64,000 nt of DNA, taken from NCBI RefSeq assembly GCF_006151805.1, contig NZ_VDDA01000009.1, positions 62,001 to 126,000 of the forward strand, read 5' to 3'. Below are positions 8,168 through 15,697 of this stretch, piece by piece (within the stretch, counting starts at the first letter, position 1; each line of letters starts with the position of its first letter). The position numbers and the translations under genes are program-made. The notes beneath the pieces were generated by a model. That model did not search any database. It saw only the letters and a list, made by a program, of their open reading frames with translations, and was not told the DNA's origin. This DNA is from Methylobacterium terricola. Its GTDB lineage: Bacteria; Pseudomonadota; Alphaproteobacteria; Rhizobiales; Beijerinckiaceae.

Positions 8168-8899
8168 TCAGGCGGCGTCGGGCTTGGTGTCCGGTCCGGC
8201 GAGGCCGGCGAGCAGAGCCGCGCCGGTATGGCCGACATGGTCGGCGAGCAGGCGTCCGGCGCGCTCCGCGTCGCGGGCCTCCAGAGCCGCCAGGATCGCC
8301 CGGTGCTCGGCGACCGATTCGTCCCAGCGCCCGCGTCGGTCGAGGGCGCGGCGACGGGCGATCTCGGCGCGCGCGTGCAGGGCCTCGTGCGCCTCGCGCA
8401 ACGGGGCGTTGCGGGCCGAGGCCACGATCAGCGCGTGGATCTGCTGGTTGAGGGCGAAGTAGGGGGCGAGATCCCCGGCCGCGTGGTGCGCCTCCATCTC
8501 GGCCTGGAGCCGGCGCAGCCGCTCCAGCTCCGCCGGGCCGATGCGACCGGCCGCGAGCTCGGCGGCGGCCCGCTCGATGGCGGCGATCGCCTCGAACAGC
8601 TCGGTTACCGCGTCGGCTCGCAGCTCCGCCACCCGGGGCGAGCGGTTCGGGCGCAGCTCCACCAATCCCTCGACCGCGAGCAGCTTCAGCGCCTCGCGCA
8701 CCGGCGTGCGCGAGATGCCGAGCGCCGCCGACAGCTCGGTCTCGACGAGCGCCGCGCCCGCCGGCAGCGTGCCGGCGACGATCAGCGCGCGCAGGCGCTC
8801 CACCGCCTGGTCGTGCAGGCCGCGCCGCGGGCCGAGGCCGGCGGATTCCAGCAGCACCGGCTTGCGCGGGCGCCCGCGGGGACGCCGAACCGGGTCCAT
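8168..8899 (-). CDS. GntR-family regulator (FadR/FCD subfamily)
   Basis: This 243-residue regulator has an N-terminal winged helix at about residues 30-95: LHDQAVERLRALIVAGTLPAG, then LSAALGISRTPVREALKLL. The last stretch is the recognition helix pattern (G-I-S-R-T-P-V-R-E-A-L) of the family. The FCD domain follows, with an EHRAILAALEARD metal-site helix. A basic tail precedes the winged helix (RRPRGRPRKP), resembling an AT-hook core, GRPRK. ATG 8899 is preferred over ATG 8917 because GGGAG lies nine bases upstream. It probably controls itself, the downstream racemase-fold gene and the divergent ABC operon through the palindrome at 8999-9013. Confidence 0.9.
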   Translation of the reverse strand: MDPVRRPRGRPRKPVLLESAGLGPRRGLHDQAVERLRALIVAGTLPAGAALVETELSAALGISRTPVREALKLLAVEGLVELRPNRSPRVAELRADAVTELFEAIAAIERAAAELAAGRIGPAELERLRRLQAEMEAHHAAGDLAPYFALNQQIHALIVASARNAPLREAHEALHARAEIARRRALDRRGRWDESVAEHRAILAALEARDAERAGRLLADHVGHTGAALLAGLAGPDTKPDAA

Positions 8900-8998
8900 G
8901 CCTGTCGTCTCCCTCATCGTCGGGTTCGAACCATAGCCGCTCGACGCCGCGGCGAGCGCATCAATTCAAGGCAATTCTGATGTCTCAATCGGCATTTG

Positions 8999-9013
8999 GC
9001 ATGAATTGCATGC
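8999..9013. promoter_or_regulatory. Candidate GntR operator
   Basis: GCATG-AATTG-CATGC is a perfect 5-5-5 inverted repeat in an AT-richer patch of the 250-bp region between the divergent GntR gene and the ABC operon. It is 100 bp from the regulator start and 137 bp from the importer start. Symmetry and position fit an FCD-type GntR operator. Confidence 0.5.
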
Positions 9014-9149
9014 AGAGCACCAAAAATGCGTTGCGCTCGGCCCCCGGCCGGTCCCACCCTGATCCCGCGGCGCCCTTCGCCGCCCGCACCCATAGCCGCC
9101 GCGGCGTCCGGACCGATCCCGGCGCCCCCCACGAGCAAGGTCACCGACC

Positions 9150-10175
9150 ATGCGCCGCCATCTCGGCCCCCGTTATCTCGGTTCCCTCATGGCCGCCGCC
9201 ATCTGGTCCTTCTCGTCCGGGTCCCTCTCGCCGGTCTCCGCGCAGGAGACGCCGGTGAAGGTCGGCTACGCCAAATGCGCCCATTGCCTGCCGGTCGCCC
9301 TGCTACCGGGGCTCGCCAAGGGCGCGACGATCGACGCCACCGGCTTCAATTCCGGCAACGACGTGCTGACGGCCTTGATCGCGAAAAGCCTCGACGTGGC
9401 GCAGGTCACCTATCTCCACTACGTCACCGCCCTCGACAAAGGCTTCGACCTCGTGGCGGTGGCCGGCGAGGTGAATGGCGGCTCGGAATGCCTGTCGGCG
9501 AAGGCGCTGAACCTGAAGGCCGACGACTGGGCCGGGTTCAAGGCCGCGGTGGAGAAGGCGAAGGCGACGGGCACGCCGCTCAAGGTCGCGGCCTCCCGAG
9601 GCAACGCGCAGGACATCCACATGCGCGGCGCCTTCCTCAAGCAGGGCATCAACCCGAACAAGGACGTGCAGTTCGTCAACATCCCGAACCCGTCCGACCA
9701 CCTCGCGGCGATGCAGCGGGGCGAGATCGACATGGTCTGCTCGGTCGAGCCCTTCGCCTCGCAGATCCGCATGGCAGGCGCCGCCGCGCATTTCGTGCGG
9801 CCCTACGACCAGGCCGCCGGCAACCTGACCAACCTCATCGTCACCCGCTCGGACGTGATCGCCAACCGCCGTGCCGCCGTTCAGGCGGTGGTCGATGCCG
9901 ACGTGGCCTTGGTCGAGAAGCTCAAGGCCGACCAGGGCATCTGGGTCGACGTCATCAACCAGAAGACCGGCCTGTCGAAGGAGGTCGCCGCCGAGGCGAT
10001 CAAGAACGCCGAGCCCGATTACCGCATGCACCGCGCCAAGACCCTGGCCATCGCCGCGATGATGAAGGACCTCAAGTACATCACCCGCGACGTCTCGGCC
10101 GACGTCGAGAAGCACATGGACTTCTCGTTCCTCGAGGCCGCGACCAAGAAGACCCGCGATGGCCTCGGCTACTGA
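9150..10175 (+). CDS. ABC importer periplasmic binding protein (NMT1/SsuA-like)
   Basis: The 341-residue protein has a signal peptide (basic start, hydrophobic stretch, cleavage near VSA-QE at about residue 31), then the periplasmic-binding fold of the nitrate/sulfonate/taurine/thiamine-precursor group. Visible signatures are NSGNDVLTALIAKSLDVAQV, which forms the first ligand-side loop, and AASRGNAQDIHMRGAFLKQG with MQRGEIDMVCSVEPFAS in the second lobe. The mature N terminus is unusual in holding a C-x-x-C (YAKCAHCLP). The ligand cannot be inferred from sequence alone. Linked racemase/decarboxylase-fold enzymes suggest a small carboxylate or cyclic amide. Its stop lies 17 bp inside the permease gene. 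Confidence 0.9.
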   Translation: MRRHLGPRYLGSLMAAAIWSFSSGSLSPVSAQETPVKVGYAKCAHCLPVALLPGLAKGATIDATGFNSGNDVLTALIAKSLDVAQVTYLHYVTALDKGFDLVAVAGEVNGGSECLSAKALNLKADDWAGFKAAVEKAKATGTPLKVAASRGNAQDIHMRGAFLKQGINPNKDVQFVNIPNPSDHLAAMQRGEIDMVCSVEPFASQIRMAGAAAHFVRPYDQAAGNLTNLIVTRSDVIANRRAAVQAVVDADVALVEKLKADQGIWVDVINQKTGLSKEVAAEAIKNAEPDYRMHRAKTLAIAAMMKDLKYITRDVSADVEKHMDFSFLEAATKKTRDGLGY

Positions 10176-11019
10176 GACGGCGCCGGTCGCCCGCGCGGCG
10201 GCCGCGCCCCGTCGGTTCCCCCGTCGGCTGATCGCCTTCGCCGAGCGGGCGGCCCTGCCGCTCCTCCTCGTCGCCGGCTGGGAGGCCTTCGCCCGTTCCG
10301 GCGCCCTGCCGGCGGCTCTGCTGCCCGCTCCCACCGCGGTCCTTCACGCCCTCGGCGACTGGCTGCTGGGCCTCGACGAGAGCACCCAGACCTATTCGGG
10401 CCATTGGGTGCCGGATGCGCTGGCGAGCCTCACCCGGGTCGCCGCCGGCTACGCCATCGCGGCGGTCTCGGCGATCCTGATCGGCGTCGCGATCGGCTGG
10501 TGGCGGTTCGTCGAGCGCACCGTCGAGCCGACCCTGCAGATGCTGCGGCCGATCCCGCCGGTCTCGTGGATCCCGCTCGCCATCATCTGGTTCGGCATCG
10601 CCGACAAGCCGGCGATCTTCCTGGTCTTCCTCGGCGCGTTCTTCCCCGTGCTGATGAACACCATCCACGGCGTGCGCGGGGTCGACCGCAACCTGATCCG
10701 GGCCGGCGCGATGATGGGCGCCTCCGAGCGCCAGCTCCTCACCGACATCGTGCTGCCGGCCGCCCTGCCGTCGATCTTTTCCGGATTGCGCATCGCCATC
10801 GGCTCGGCCTGGATGCTGACGGTGACCGCCGAGATGGTCGCGGTGAAGAGCGGCCTCGGCTACGTGCTGTGGGATTCCTACTATTTCCTGCGCTACGACA
10901 TCGTGCTCGCCGCGATGATCTCGATCGGCCTGCTCGGTTACCTGTCGGATCTCGGCCTCAAGGCGCTGATGGCGTCGGTGCTGCACTGGCAGAAGGGCAC
11001 GACGGTGCAGGGGCGGTGA
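10159..11019 (+). CDS. ABC importer permease (SsuC/TauC type)
   Basis: The 286-residue membrane protein has about six hydrophobic helices and the inner-membrane-component EAA loop: NLIRAGAMMGASERQLLTDI, followed by VLPAALPSIFSGLRI. It starts inside the 3' end of the binding-protein gene (17-bp overlap) and precedes the ATPase gene by 32 bp, giving a complete three-component importer. The segment MLRPIPPVSWIPLAIIWFG is typical of nitrate/sulfonate/taurine-type permeases. The first helix is at about residues 27-45 and the last at about 250-270. Confidence 0.93.
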   Translation: MASATETAPVARAAAAPRRFPRRLIAFAERAALPLLLVAGWEAFARSGALPAALLPAPTAVLHALGDWLLGLDESTQTYSGHWVPDALASLTRVAAGYAIAAVSAILIGVAIGWWRFVERTVEPTLQMLRPIPPVSWIPLAIIWFGIADKPAIFLVFLGAFFPVLMNTIHGVRGVDRNLIRAGAMMGASERQLLTDIVLPAALPSIFSGLRIAIGSAWMLTVTAEMVAVKSGLGYVLWDSYYFLRYDIVLAAMISIGLLGYLSDLGLKALMASVLHWQKGTTVQGR

Positions 11020-11051
11020 TCCGCCCCCTCCCCTTCCCCAAAGGAGATCCC

Positions 11052-11822
11052 ATGAGCGCGATCGACCTCGCCGACGTGCAGAAAGTGTTCCGCGACCGCG
11101 ACGGGCGCGACCTCGTGGCGGTGGACCGCACCCGGGCCACTATCGAGGCCGGCGAGTTCGTCTGCCTGCTCGGCCCCTCGGGCTGCGGCAAGTCCACCCT
11201 GCTCAACATGATCGCGGGGTTCGAAAGCCCGAGCGCCGGCGAGGTGCGCGTCGCGGGCCGGCGGGTCGAGCGGCCCGGGGCCGATCGCGGCGTGGTGTTC
11301 CAGCAGCCGACGCTGATGCCCTGGCTCACCGTCATCGACAACGTCGCCTTCCACCTCAAGCTGAAGGGCGTGGCGAAGCCCGAGCGCCACGAACGGGCCA
11401 AGACCTATATCGACCTCGTCGGGCTCACCGGCTTCGAGCGGCACTACCCGGCGGAGCTCTCGGGCGGCATGAGCCAGCGGGTCGGCATCGCCCGGGCGCT
11501 CCTGATGAACCCGGCGGTGATCCTGATGGACGAGCCCTTCGCGGCGCTCGACGCCCAGACCAAGATCGAGATGCAAGAGGAGTTGGTTGCGATCTGGCAG
11601 CGGGTCGGGGCCACGGTGGTGTTCGTCACCCATTCGGTCGACGAGGCGCTGGTGCTGGCCAACCGCATCGCCGTGATGAGCCGGCGCCCGGGCCGCATCC
11701 GCGAGTTCATCCCCTTCGATCTGCCCCGGCCGCGGGACGTGACGAGCCCGGATTTCAACGACATGAAGCGCCGGGTATTGGGAATGATCCGCGCGGAATC
11801 GAGCCGGAAGGTGGCCGCATGA
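11052..11822 (+). CDS. ABC importer ATP-binding protein (SsuB/TauB type)
   Basis: The 256-residue ATPase has Walker A GPSGCGKST (about residues 38-46), Q-loop FQQPTLMPW, signature LSGGMSQR, Walker B ILMDEPFAALD and the H-loop FVTHSVDEA. A strong ribosome-binding site AAGGAGATCCC precedes ATG 11052. The last four bases overlap the start of the following racemase-fold gene (ATGA), placing that enzyme in the same operon. It energises import by the preceding permease. Confidence 0.95.
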   Translation: MSAIDLADVQKVFRDRDGRDLVAVDRTRATIEAGEFVCLLGPSGCGKSTLLNMIAGFESPSAGEVRVAGRRVERPGADRGVVFQQPTLMPWLTVIDNVAFHLKLKGVAKPERHERAKTYIDLVGLTGFERHYPAELSGGMSQRVGIARALLMNPAVILMDEPFAALDAQTKIEMQEELVAIWQRVGATVVFVTHSVDEALVLANRIAVMSRRPGRIREFIPFDLPRPRDVTSPDFNDMKRRVLGMIRAESSRKVAA

Positions 11823-12532
11823 TCCGGCTCGGAATGCTGACCCCGTCGTCGAACACGAGGCTCGAGCCGGCGACCGCGGCGCTCCTGCGCGACGCGCCCG
11901 ACGTGACCGCGCATTTCTCGCGCTTTCGCGTCACCGAGATCACCCTCTCGGCGGCGGGGCTCGGGCAGTTCGACGAGACGCCGATCCTCGGCGCCGCCGC
12001 GCTGCTCGCCGACGCCAGGGTCGACGCGATCGCGTGGAACGGCACCTCGGCGGCCTGGCTCGGATTTCCCCGCGACGAAGGGCTGTGCGCCCGAATCACG
12101 CAAGAGACCGGCATCCCGGCATCGACCGCGGTGCTGGGCTTCCGCGAGGCCTTCACCCGGGCCGGCATCCGGCGCGTCGGGCTCGTCACGCCCTATACCG
12201 GCGATGTGCAGGCCAGGATCCAGGCGAACTGGGGGTCAGCCGGGTTCGACTGCACCGCCGAGCGCCATTGCAACCTGTCGGACAATTTCTCCTTCGCGGA
12301 GGTGCCCGAGATGGAGGTGGCCGCCATGGCCCGGGCCGTCGCCGCGGAGGGCGCGGAGGCGGTCGCCGTCGTCTGCACCAACATGGCCGGGACGGCGCTC
12401 GTCGAGGACCTGGAAGCCGAGCTCGGCGTCCCGGTCTTCGATTCGATCGCCGTCACCTTGTGGGCGGCCCTGCGGGCGGCGGGCGCCGATCCCGGCCGGA
12501 TCGCCGGCGCGGGTCGGCTGTCCCGGCTCTGA
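11819..12532 (+). CDS. Maleate isomerase / arylmalonate decarboxylase-like enzyme
   Basis: The 237-residue protein starts IRLGMLTPSSNTRLEP, the characteristic N terminus of maleate cis-trans isomerases and arylmalonate decarboxylases (Asp/Glu racemase superfamily). The first active-site position reads AWNGTSAAW (about residue 77), with no Cys. The second keeps it, VVCTNMAGTALV (about 184). A G-T-S first loop with only the C-terminal Cys is the layout of arylmalonate decarboxylase rather than of two-Cys isomerases or racemases. ATGA overlap with the ATPase gene makes it the last gene of the importer operon, so it probably acts on the imported compound. The substrate is unknown. Confidence 0.85.
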   Translation: MIRLGMLTPSSNTRLEPATAALLRDAPDVTAHFSRFRVTEITLSAAGLGQFDETPILGAAALLADARVDAIAWNGTSAAWLGFPRDEGLCARITQETGIPASTAVLGFREAFTRAGIRRVGLVTPYTGDVQARIQANWGSAGFDCTAERHCNLSDNFSFAEVPEMEVAAMARAVAAEGAEAVAVVCTNMAGTALVEDLEAELGVPVFDSIAVTLWAALRAAGADPGRIAGAGRLSRL

Positions 12533-12535
12533 GGC

Positions 12536-13045
12536 CTACCGGTCGGCCTTGGTCCCGCTGAGCGTCAGTTCGAGGTAGCGCCGCGTCGTCGGCCGCACGA
12601 GGTCGGCCATCGTCTGGGCCATGGCCAGCTCCTCCTTCAGCGACATCTCGAAGGCCGGCAGCCGGGCGCTCTGGCCGGCGGCCTCGGCGAGCGTGATCAG
12701 CGCATCGTAGGCCGCCGCCTCGTAATTCTCGAAGGCGCGGTTGGCGAAGGCGTTCTTCAGGATCTCGTCCTGGGCCGGGGCGTGGGCGAGCGCCGCCATG
12801 TTGCCCATGAAGCCGAGCACGCCCTCCTTCAGGGCCGACGGGCTCTCGGACATCGCCGCCAGCGCCTCGTCGAGCCGGTCGCGCTGGCCGTGCGTCTCGG
12901 TGATGTGCCGGCGCAACGCCGCCTCCATGTCGGGGTAGCGCTCCAGCCGCTCGACCTGCCGCTCCATGATCTGGAGCGCCTGCAATTCGAGGGCGTGGGT
13001 GTTCTTCAGCGCGGTCACGTACAGCGAGCGGATGTCCTCGGCCAT
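12536..13045 (-). CDS. DUF892 (YciE-like) ferritin-fold protein
   Basis: The 169-residue all-helical protein matches the DUF892/YciE family: SLYVTALKNTHALELQALQI at the N terminus, ETHGQRDRLDEAL in helix 2, and YEAAAYDALITLAE in helix 3. The Glu and His residues at these places form a potential di-iron site in YciE structures. YciE-type proteins are induced by osmotic and general stress in enterobacteria, but their reaction is unproven. AAGGAG lies 9 bases before the ATG. The gene converges on the importer operon with only 3 bp between stops and is divergent from two small hydrophilic proteins, another stress-like feature. Confidence 0.9.
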   Translation of the reverse strand: MAEDIRSLYVTALKNTHALELQALQIMERQVERLERYPDMEAALRRHITETHGQRDRLDEALAAMSESPSALKEGVLGFMGNMAALAHAPAQDEILKNAFANRAFENYEAAAYDALITLAEAAGQSARLPAFEMSLKEELAMAQTMADLVRPTTRRYLELTLSGTKADR

Positions 13046-13276
13046 CGGGGGCTCCTTCGTGGCGTGGTGGGCGATTGCCCGTCGGCGGCAGATACTCAGC
13101 GGTGGTATACGCCGACCCGGGCAACGCGGACCGCAACCACCGGTTCACCCCCACTCCTCATACTGTGACAAAGTATCCACGCCGGTCGAATCGGCGCGGA
13201 ACGCCGGGAGAAGGCTGGCGTTGTCCGCCCTCTAAGGGCGAGGGGCGCCACTCGCTCAACCTCAGGGAGAAATGCC

Positions 13277-13462
13277 ATGACGACGTCACCGCCTCCCGTG
13301 CCTCCGGCCAACCGCTCCGACAAGGGCCCCGGCAGCGCCGAGCGCGCGCCGACCGAGACCGGGCCGAAGGGATCGAGCCAGGCCAAGGATCCCGACAAGG
13401 TCGGCCAGGCCGGCAACTCGAAGGTGAACACCACCAACCAGGGCTACCAGCAGGATCGGTGA
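13277..13462 (+). CDS. Small hydrophilic protein of unknown function (61 aa)
   Basis: The 61-residue protein has no hydrophobic core. It is rich in Pro, Gly, Ser, Lys, Asp, Asn and Gln and reads as intrinsically disordered, ending QAGNSKVNTTNQGYQQDR. A Shine-Dalgarno sequence (CAGGGAGA) lies just before the ATG. It sits 231 bp upstream of, and divergent from, the DUF892 gene and 19 bp before another small disordered-looking protein. The composition resembles hydrophilin-like stress proteins, but no family can be named. Codon usage matches its neighbours. Confidence 0.65.
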   Translation: MTTSPPPVPPANRSDKGPGSAERAPTETGPKGSSQAKDPDKVGQAGNSKVNTTNQGYQQDR

Positions 13463-13481
13463 CCACAAGGATCGACAGCTT

Positions 13482-13703
13482 ATGAGCACCTCGGACAAGA
13501 CCGAAGCCGCCAACCGCCACCATGGCGGACCGGGCAGCAGCCATCAGGCGCCCGACCGGCCCGACCCCACCGCCGAGGGTGGTCCGAACCCGGGCTCGGC
13601 CACCAGCGACAGCCGCTCGCACGTTTCGGGCGGCGGCGGCGAGCGCGACCGGCACCACACCCACGATCCCGACCGCAAGGGTCACTCGCCGCGGTCGCAT
13701 TGA
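13482..13703 (+). CDS. Small hydrophilic His/Gly/Asp-rich protein (73 aa)
   Basis: The 73-residue protein lacks hydrophobic segments and is rich in His, Gly, Ser, Asp and Pro (for example SGGGGERDRHHTHDPDRKGH). It starts 19 bp after the preceding small gene, so the two probably share a transcript. Histidine clustering could give metal binding. The function is unknown. A reading in another frame over the same bases looks like a compositional shadow. Confidence is moderate because short GC-rich frames are easily open by chance. Confidence 0.55.
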   Translation: MSTSDKTEAANRHHGGPGSSHQAPDRPDPTAEGGPNPGSATSDSRSHVSGGGGERDRHHTHDPDRKGHSPRSH

Positions 13704-13746
13704 GACGGTGCGGCACCCGACCGACCGCGGGATCGTCGGTTAACGA

Positions 13747-13762
13747 TGTTTCCCGTGAAACA
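13747..13762. promoter_or_regulatory. parS: parS-like ParB-binding site (15/16)
   Basis: TGTTTCCCGTGAAACA differs from the parS consensus TGTTTCACGTGAAACA at one base. It lies in the intergenic region upstream of the beta-lactamase gene, about 19 kb from parAB. Confidence 0.7.
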
Positions 13763-13869
13763 CCGGATGGGTGCCGCCCGACCCCGTTCCCGTCACCGCC
13801 CCAGCGCAATCTCGCCAAGGTCTCCCAGCATGAGGACGTCCCTGACGATCCGCGCGCAGGGAGCCCGTG

Positions 13870-14772
13870 ATGTCCCACCTCGCCCTTCTTCAGCCCGTCC
13901 CCGGCCTCACCCGCCGCGCCGCCCTGATCGGGACCGCGCTCGCGGCCTGTGCGATGCGGAGCGCGGCAGCCGCGGAGGATGCGGCAGCCCGGCTGGCGCA
14001 GCTCGAGCGGCGCGACGGGGGTCGGCTTGGCGTCGAGATACGCGACACCGCGACCGGCCGCCGCTTCGGCCATCGGGCCGACGAGCGCTTCCCGCTTTGC
14101 AGCACCTTCAAGGCGATCGCCGCGGCCGCGGTGCTGGCCCGGGCCGACAAGGGCCAGGACGACCTGAACCGGCGCATGACTTACGGCCGCGACGCCCTCC
14201 TCAGCTATGCCCCGGTAACGTCGAAGCACGTCGAGACCGGCATGACGCTGGCGGAACTCTGTGCCGCCGCCGTGGTGTGGAGCGACAACACCGCCGCGAA
14301 CCTGATGCTCGACACGCTGGGCGGCCCCGCCGGCATCACCGATTTTGCCCGTGCCCACGGCGACACCGTCACCCGCCTCGACCGAACCGAGCCGACCCTG
14401 AACACCGCGCTGCCCGGCGACCCGCGCGACACGACGAGCCCCGCGGCGATGGTCGGCCTCCTCGATCATGTGCTGCTCGGCCGCGCCCTATCGGGCGAAT
14501 CGCGGGCGAGGCTCCTCGGCTGGATGCAGGAGAGCCCGACCGGCCTGAAGCGCGTCCGCGCCGGCCTGCCGGAGGGGTGGCGCACCGCGGACAAGACCGG
14601 GACCGGCGACAACGGCACCGCCAACGTGGTGGCGCTGATTCACCGCCCGGACGGTGCGCCGATCCTCGCGGCGGTGTATCTCACCGGATCACCGGCCGAG
14701 CCCGCCGCGCGCGACGCCCTGCACGCCGAGATCGGCCGGCTGATCGCCCGGAGCTTTCCGGGCGGCGCCTGA
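13870..14772 (+). CDS. Class A beta-lactamase, probable Tat-exported
   Basis: The 300-residue serine beta-lactamase has S78-T-F-K (nucleophile motif), S138-D-N, E174 in R-T-E-P-T-L-N (the omega-loop general base) and K242-T-G. These are the four class A motifs in order, so the active site looks intact. The N terminus holds TRRAALIGTALAACAMRSAAA, a twin-arginine-type signal peptide, as in several chromosomal class A enzymes. ATG 13870 is used; a GTG directly before it is in frame. Flanking genes are chromosomal housekeeping types with no mobile-element hallmark, so this is probably intrinsic. The substrate range cannot be told from sequence. Confidence 0.93.
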   Translation: MSHLALLQPVPGLTRRAALIGTALAACAMRSAAAAEDAAARLAQLERRDGGRLGVEIRDTATGRRFGHRADERFPLCSTFKAIAAAAVLARADKGQDDLNRRMTYGRDALLSYAPVTSKHVETGMTLAELCAAAVVWSDNTAANLMLDTLGGPAGITDFARAHGDTVTRLDRTEPTLNTALPGDPRDTTSPAAMVGLLDHVLLGRALSGESRARLLGWMQESPTGLKRVRAGLPEGWRTADKTGTGDNGTANVVALIHRPDGAPILAAVYLTGSPAEPAARDALHAEIGRLIARSFPGGA

Positions 14773-14794
14773 TTCCGCTCGCCCCCATCGCCCG

Positions 14795-15265
14795 ATGTCG
14801 AAGACCACCCGCGCCACGCAAGCCCTGACCCGCGCCGGCATCCCGCACGGCGTTCACGCCTACGACTACGACCCGGAGGCGACCCGCATCGGCCTCCAGG
14901 CCGCGGAGGCGATGGGCGTGTCCCCGGGCGAGGTGTTCAAGACCCTGATGGCCGCCGTCGACGGCAAGCCGGTCTGCGTGCTGGTGCCCTCCGATCGCGA
15001 GGTGTCGCTGAAGAAGCTCGCCGCCGCCTTCTCGGGCAAGTCCGCCGCGATGATGCGCCCGGCCGAGGCCGAGCGGCTGACCGGCTACCATGTCGGCGGC
15101 ATCAGCCCGCTCGGCCAGAAGCGGGCGGTGCCGACCCTGGTCGACGCCGCCGCGCTCGCGCACTCCGAGATCTTCGTCAATGGCGGCCAGCGCGGGCTGC
15201 AGGTCCGGCTGAAACCCGGCGACCTGGTGCGCGTGCTCCAGGCCCGGACCGAGGCCGTGACCTGA
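14795..15265 (+). CDS. ybaK: YbaK/EbsC-family Cys-tRNA(Pro) deacylase
   Basis: The 156-residue protein hydrolyses mischarged Cys-tRNA(Pro) in trans. Family signatures are GEVFKTLMAAVDGKPV (with the catalytic Lys of F-K-T-L), VPSDREVSLKKLAAAFSGKS and GYHVGGISPLGQK(R). The length is standard. It begins 22 bp after the beta-lactamase stop on the same strand and could be read from the same transcript, but the functions are unrelated. Confidence 0.94.
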   Translation: MSKTTRATQALTRAGIPHGVHAYDYDPEATRIGLQAAEAMGVSPGEVFKTLMAAVDGKPVCVLVPSDREVSLKKLAAAFSGKSAAMMRPAEAERLTGYHVGGISPLGQKRAVPTLVDAAALAHSEIFVNGGQRGLQVRLKPGDLVRVLQARTEAVT

Positions 15266-15331
15266 CGGACACGCGGCGTTAACCACGATCCAGCCAAGGT
15301 CGCCCGGGATCGATGGATGGGGCGGGTTCGG

Positions 15332-15667
15332 ATGGGTGGCGCTGTGAGGCTCCTGGCAGGCATCATCGCCTTCGGCCTCGCGGGGCCGGCTGCGGCCGCC
15401 GACCTGCCGGAGCCGGGTTACTGGCCGGAGCCGCGGCCCGCACCGGGTCCCGCCCCGGCCCCCCGCTACTTCCCGCGCGGCGACAGCGACGCCTCGCCAG
15501 CCACGCGGGGTCAGGCCGCCTGCCTGGACTTCGTGCCGACCAACGCGCCCGGCGACCCGACCTATGTCGGCTCGCCCTTCGGCCTCGGCAAGCCGAGCTA
15601 TTACGGCTTTCCGCCTCCGCGCGGCGTCGACGACCCCTATGGCCGTCGTCTGTCCAGGCGCTGCTGA
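15332..15667 (+). CDS. Small secreted proline-rich protein of unknown function
   Basis: The 111-residue protein has a clear signal peptide (VRLLAGIIAFGLAGPAAAAD, cleavage near AAA-AD). A short mature region follows that is rich in Pro, Tyr and Gly (PEPGYWPEPRPAPGPAPAP) and has two cysteines, in QAACLDF and at the very C terminus (RRC). ATG 15332 is chosen because a G-rich Shine-Dalgarno-like stretch precedes it. ATG 15317 and 15313 are alternatives. Nothing in the sequence gives a function. It could be an envelope-associated protein. Confidence 0.6.
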   Translation: MGGAVRLLAGIIAFGLAGPAAAADLPEPGYWPEPRPAPGPAPAPRYFPRGDSDASPATRGQAACLDFVPTNAPGDPTYVGSPFGLGKPSYYGFPPPRGVDDPYGRRLSRRC

Positions 15668-15697
15668 GCCCCGGGGCGCCGTCCAGGGTTTGCCCTC

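Noticed and set aside
8920..8936. GGTTCGAACC resembling a tRNA T-loop
   Set aside because: No acceptor stem, D-arm or anticodon arm can be formed around it, and it overlaps the upstream region of the GntR gene.
13867..14772. Beta-lactamase as recently acquired resistance gene
   Set aside because: No insertion sequence, integron or shift in codon pattern is visible. The Tat signal and neighbours fit an intrinsic chromosomal enzyme.
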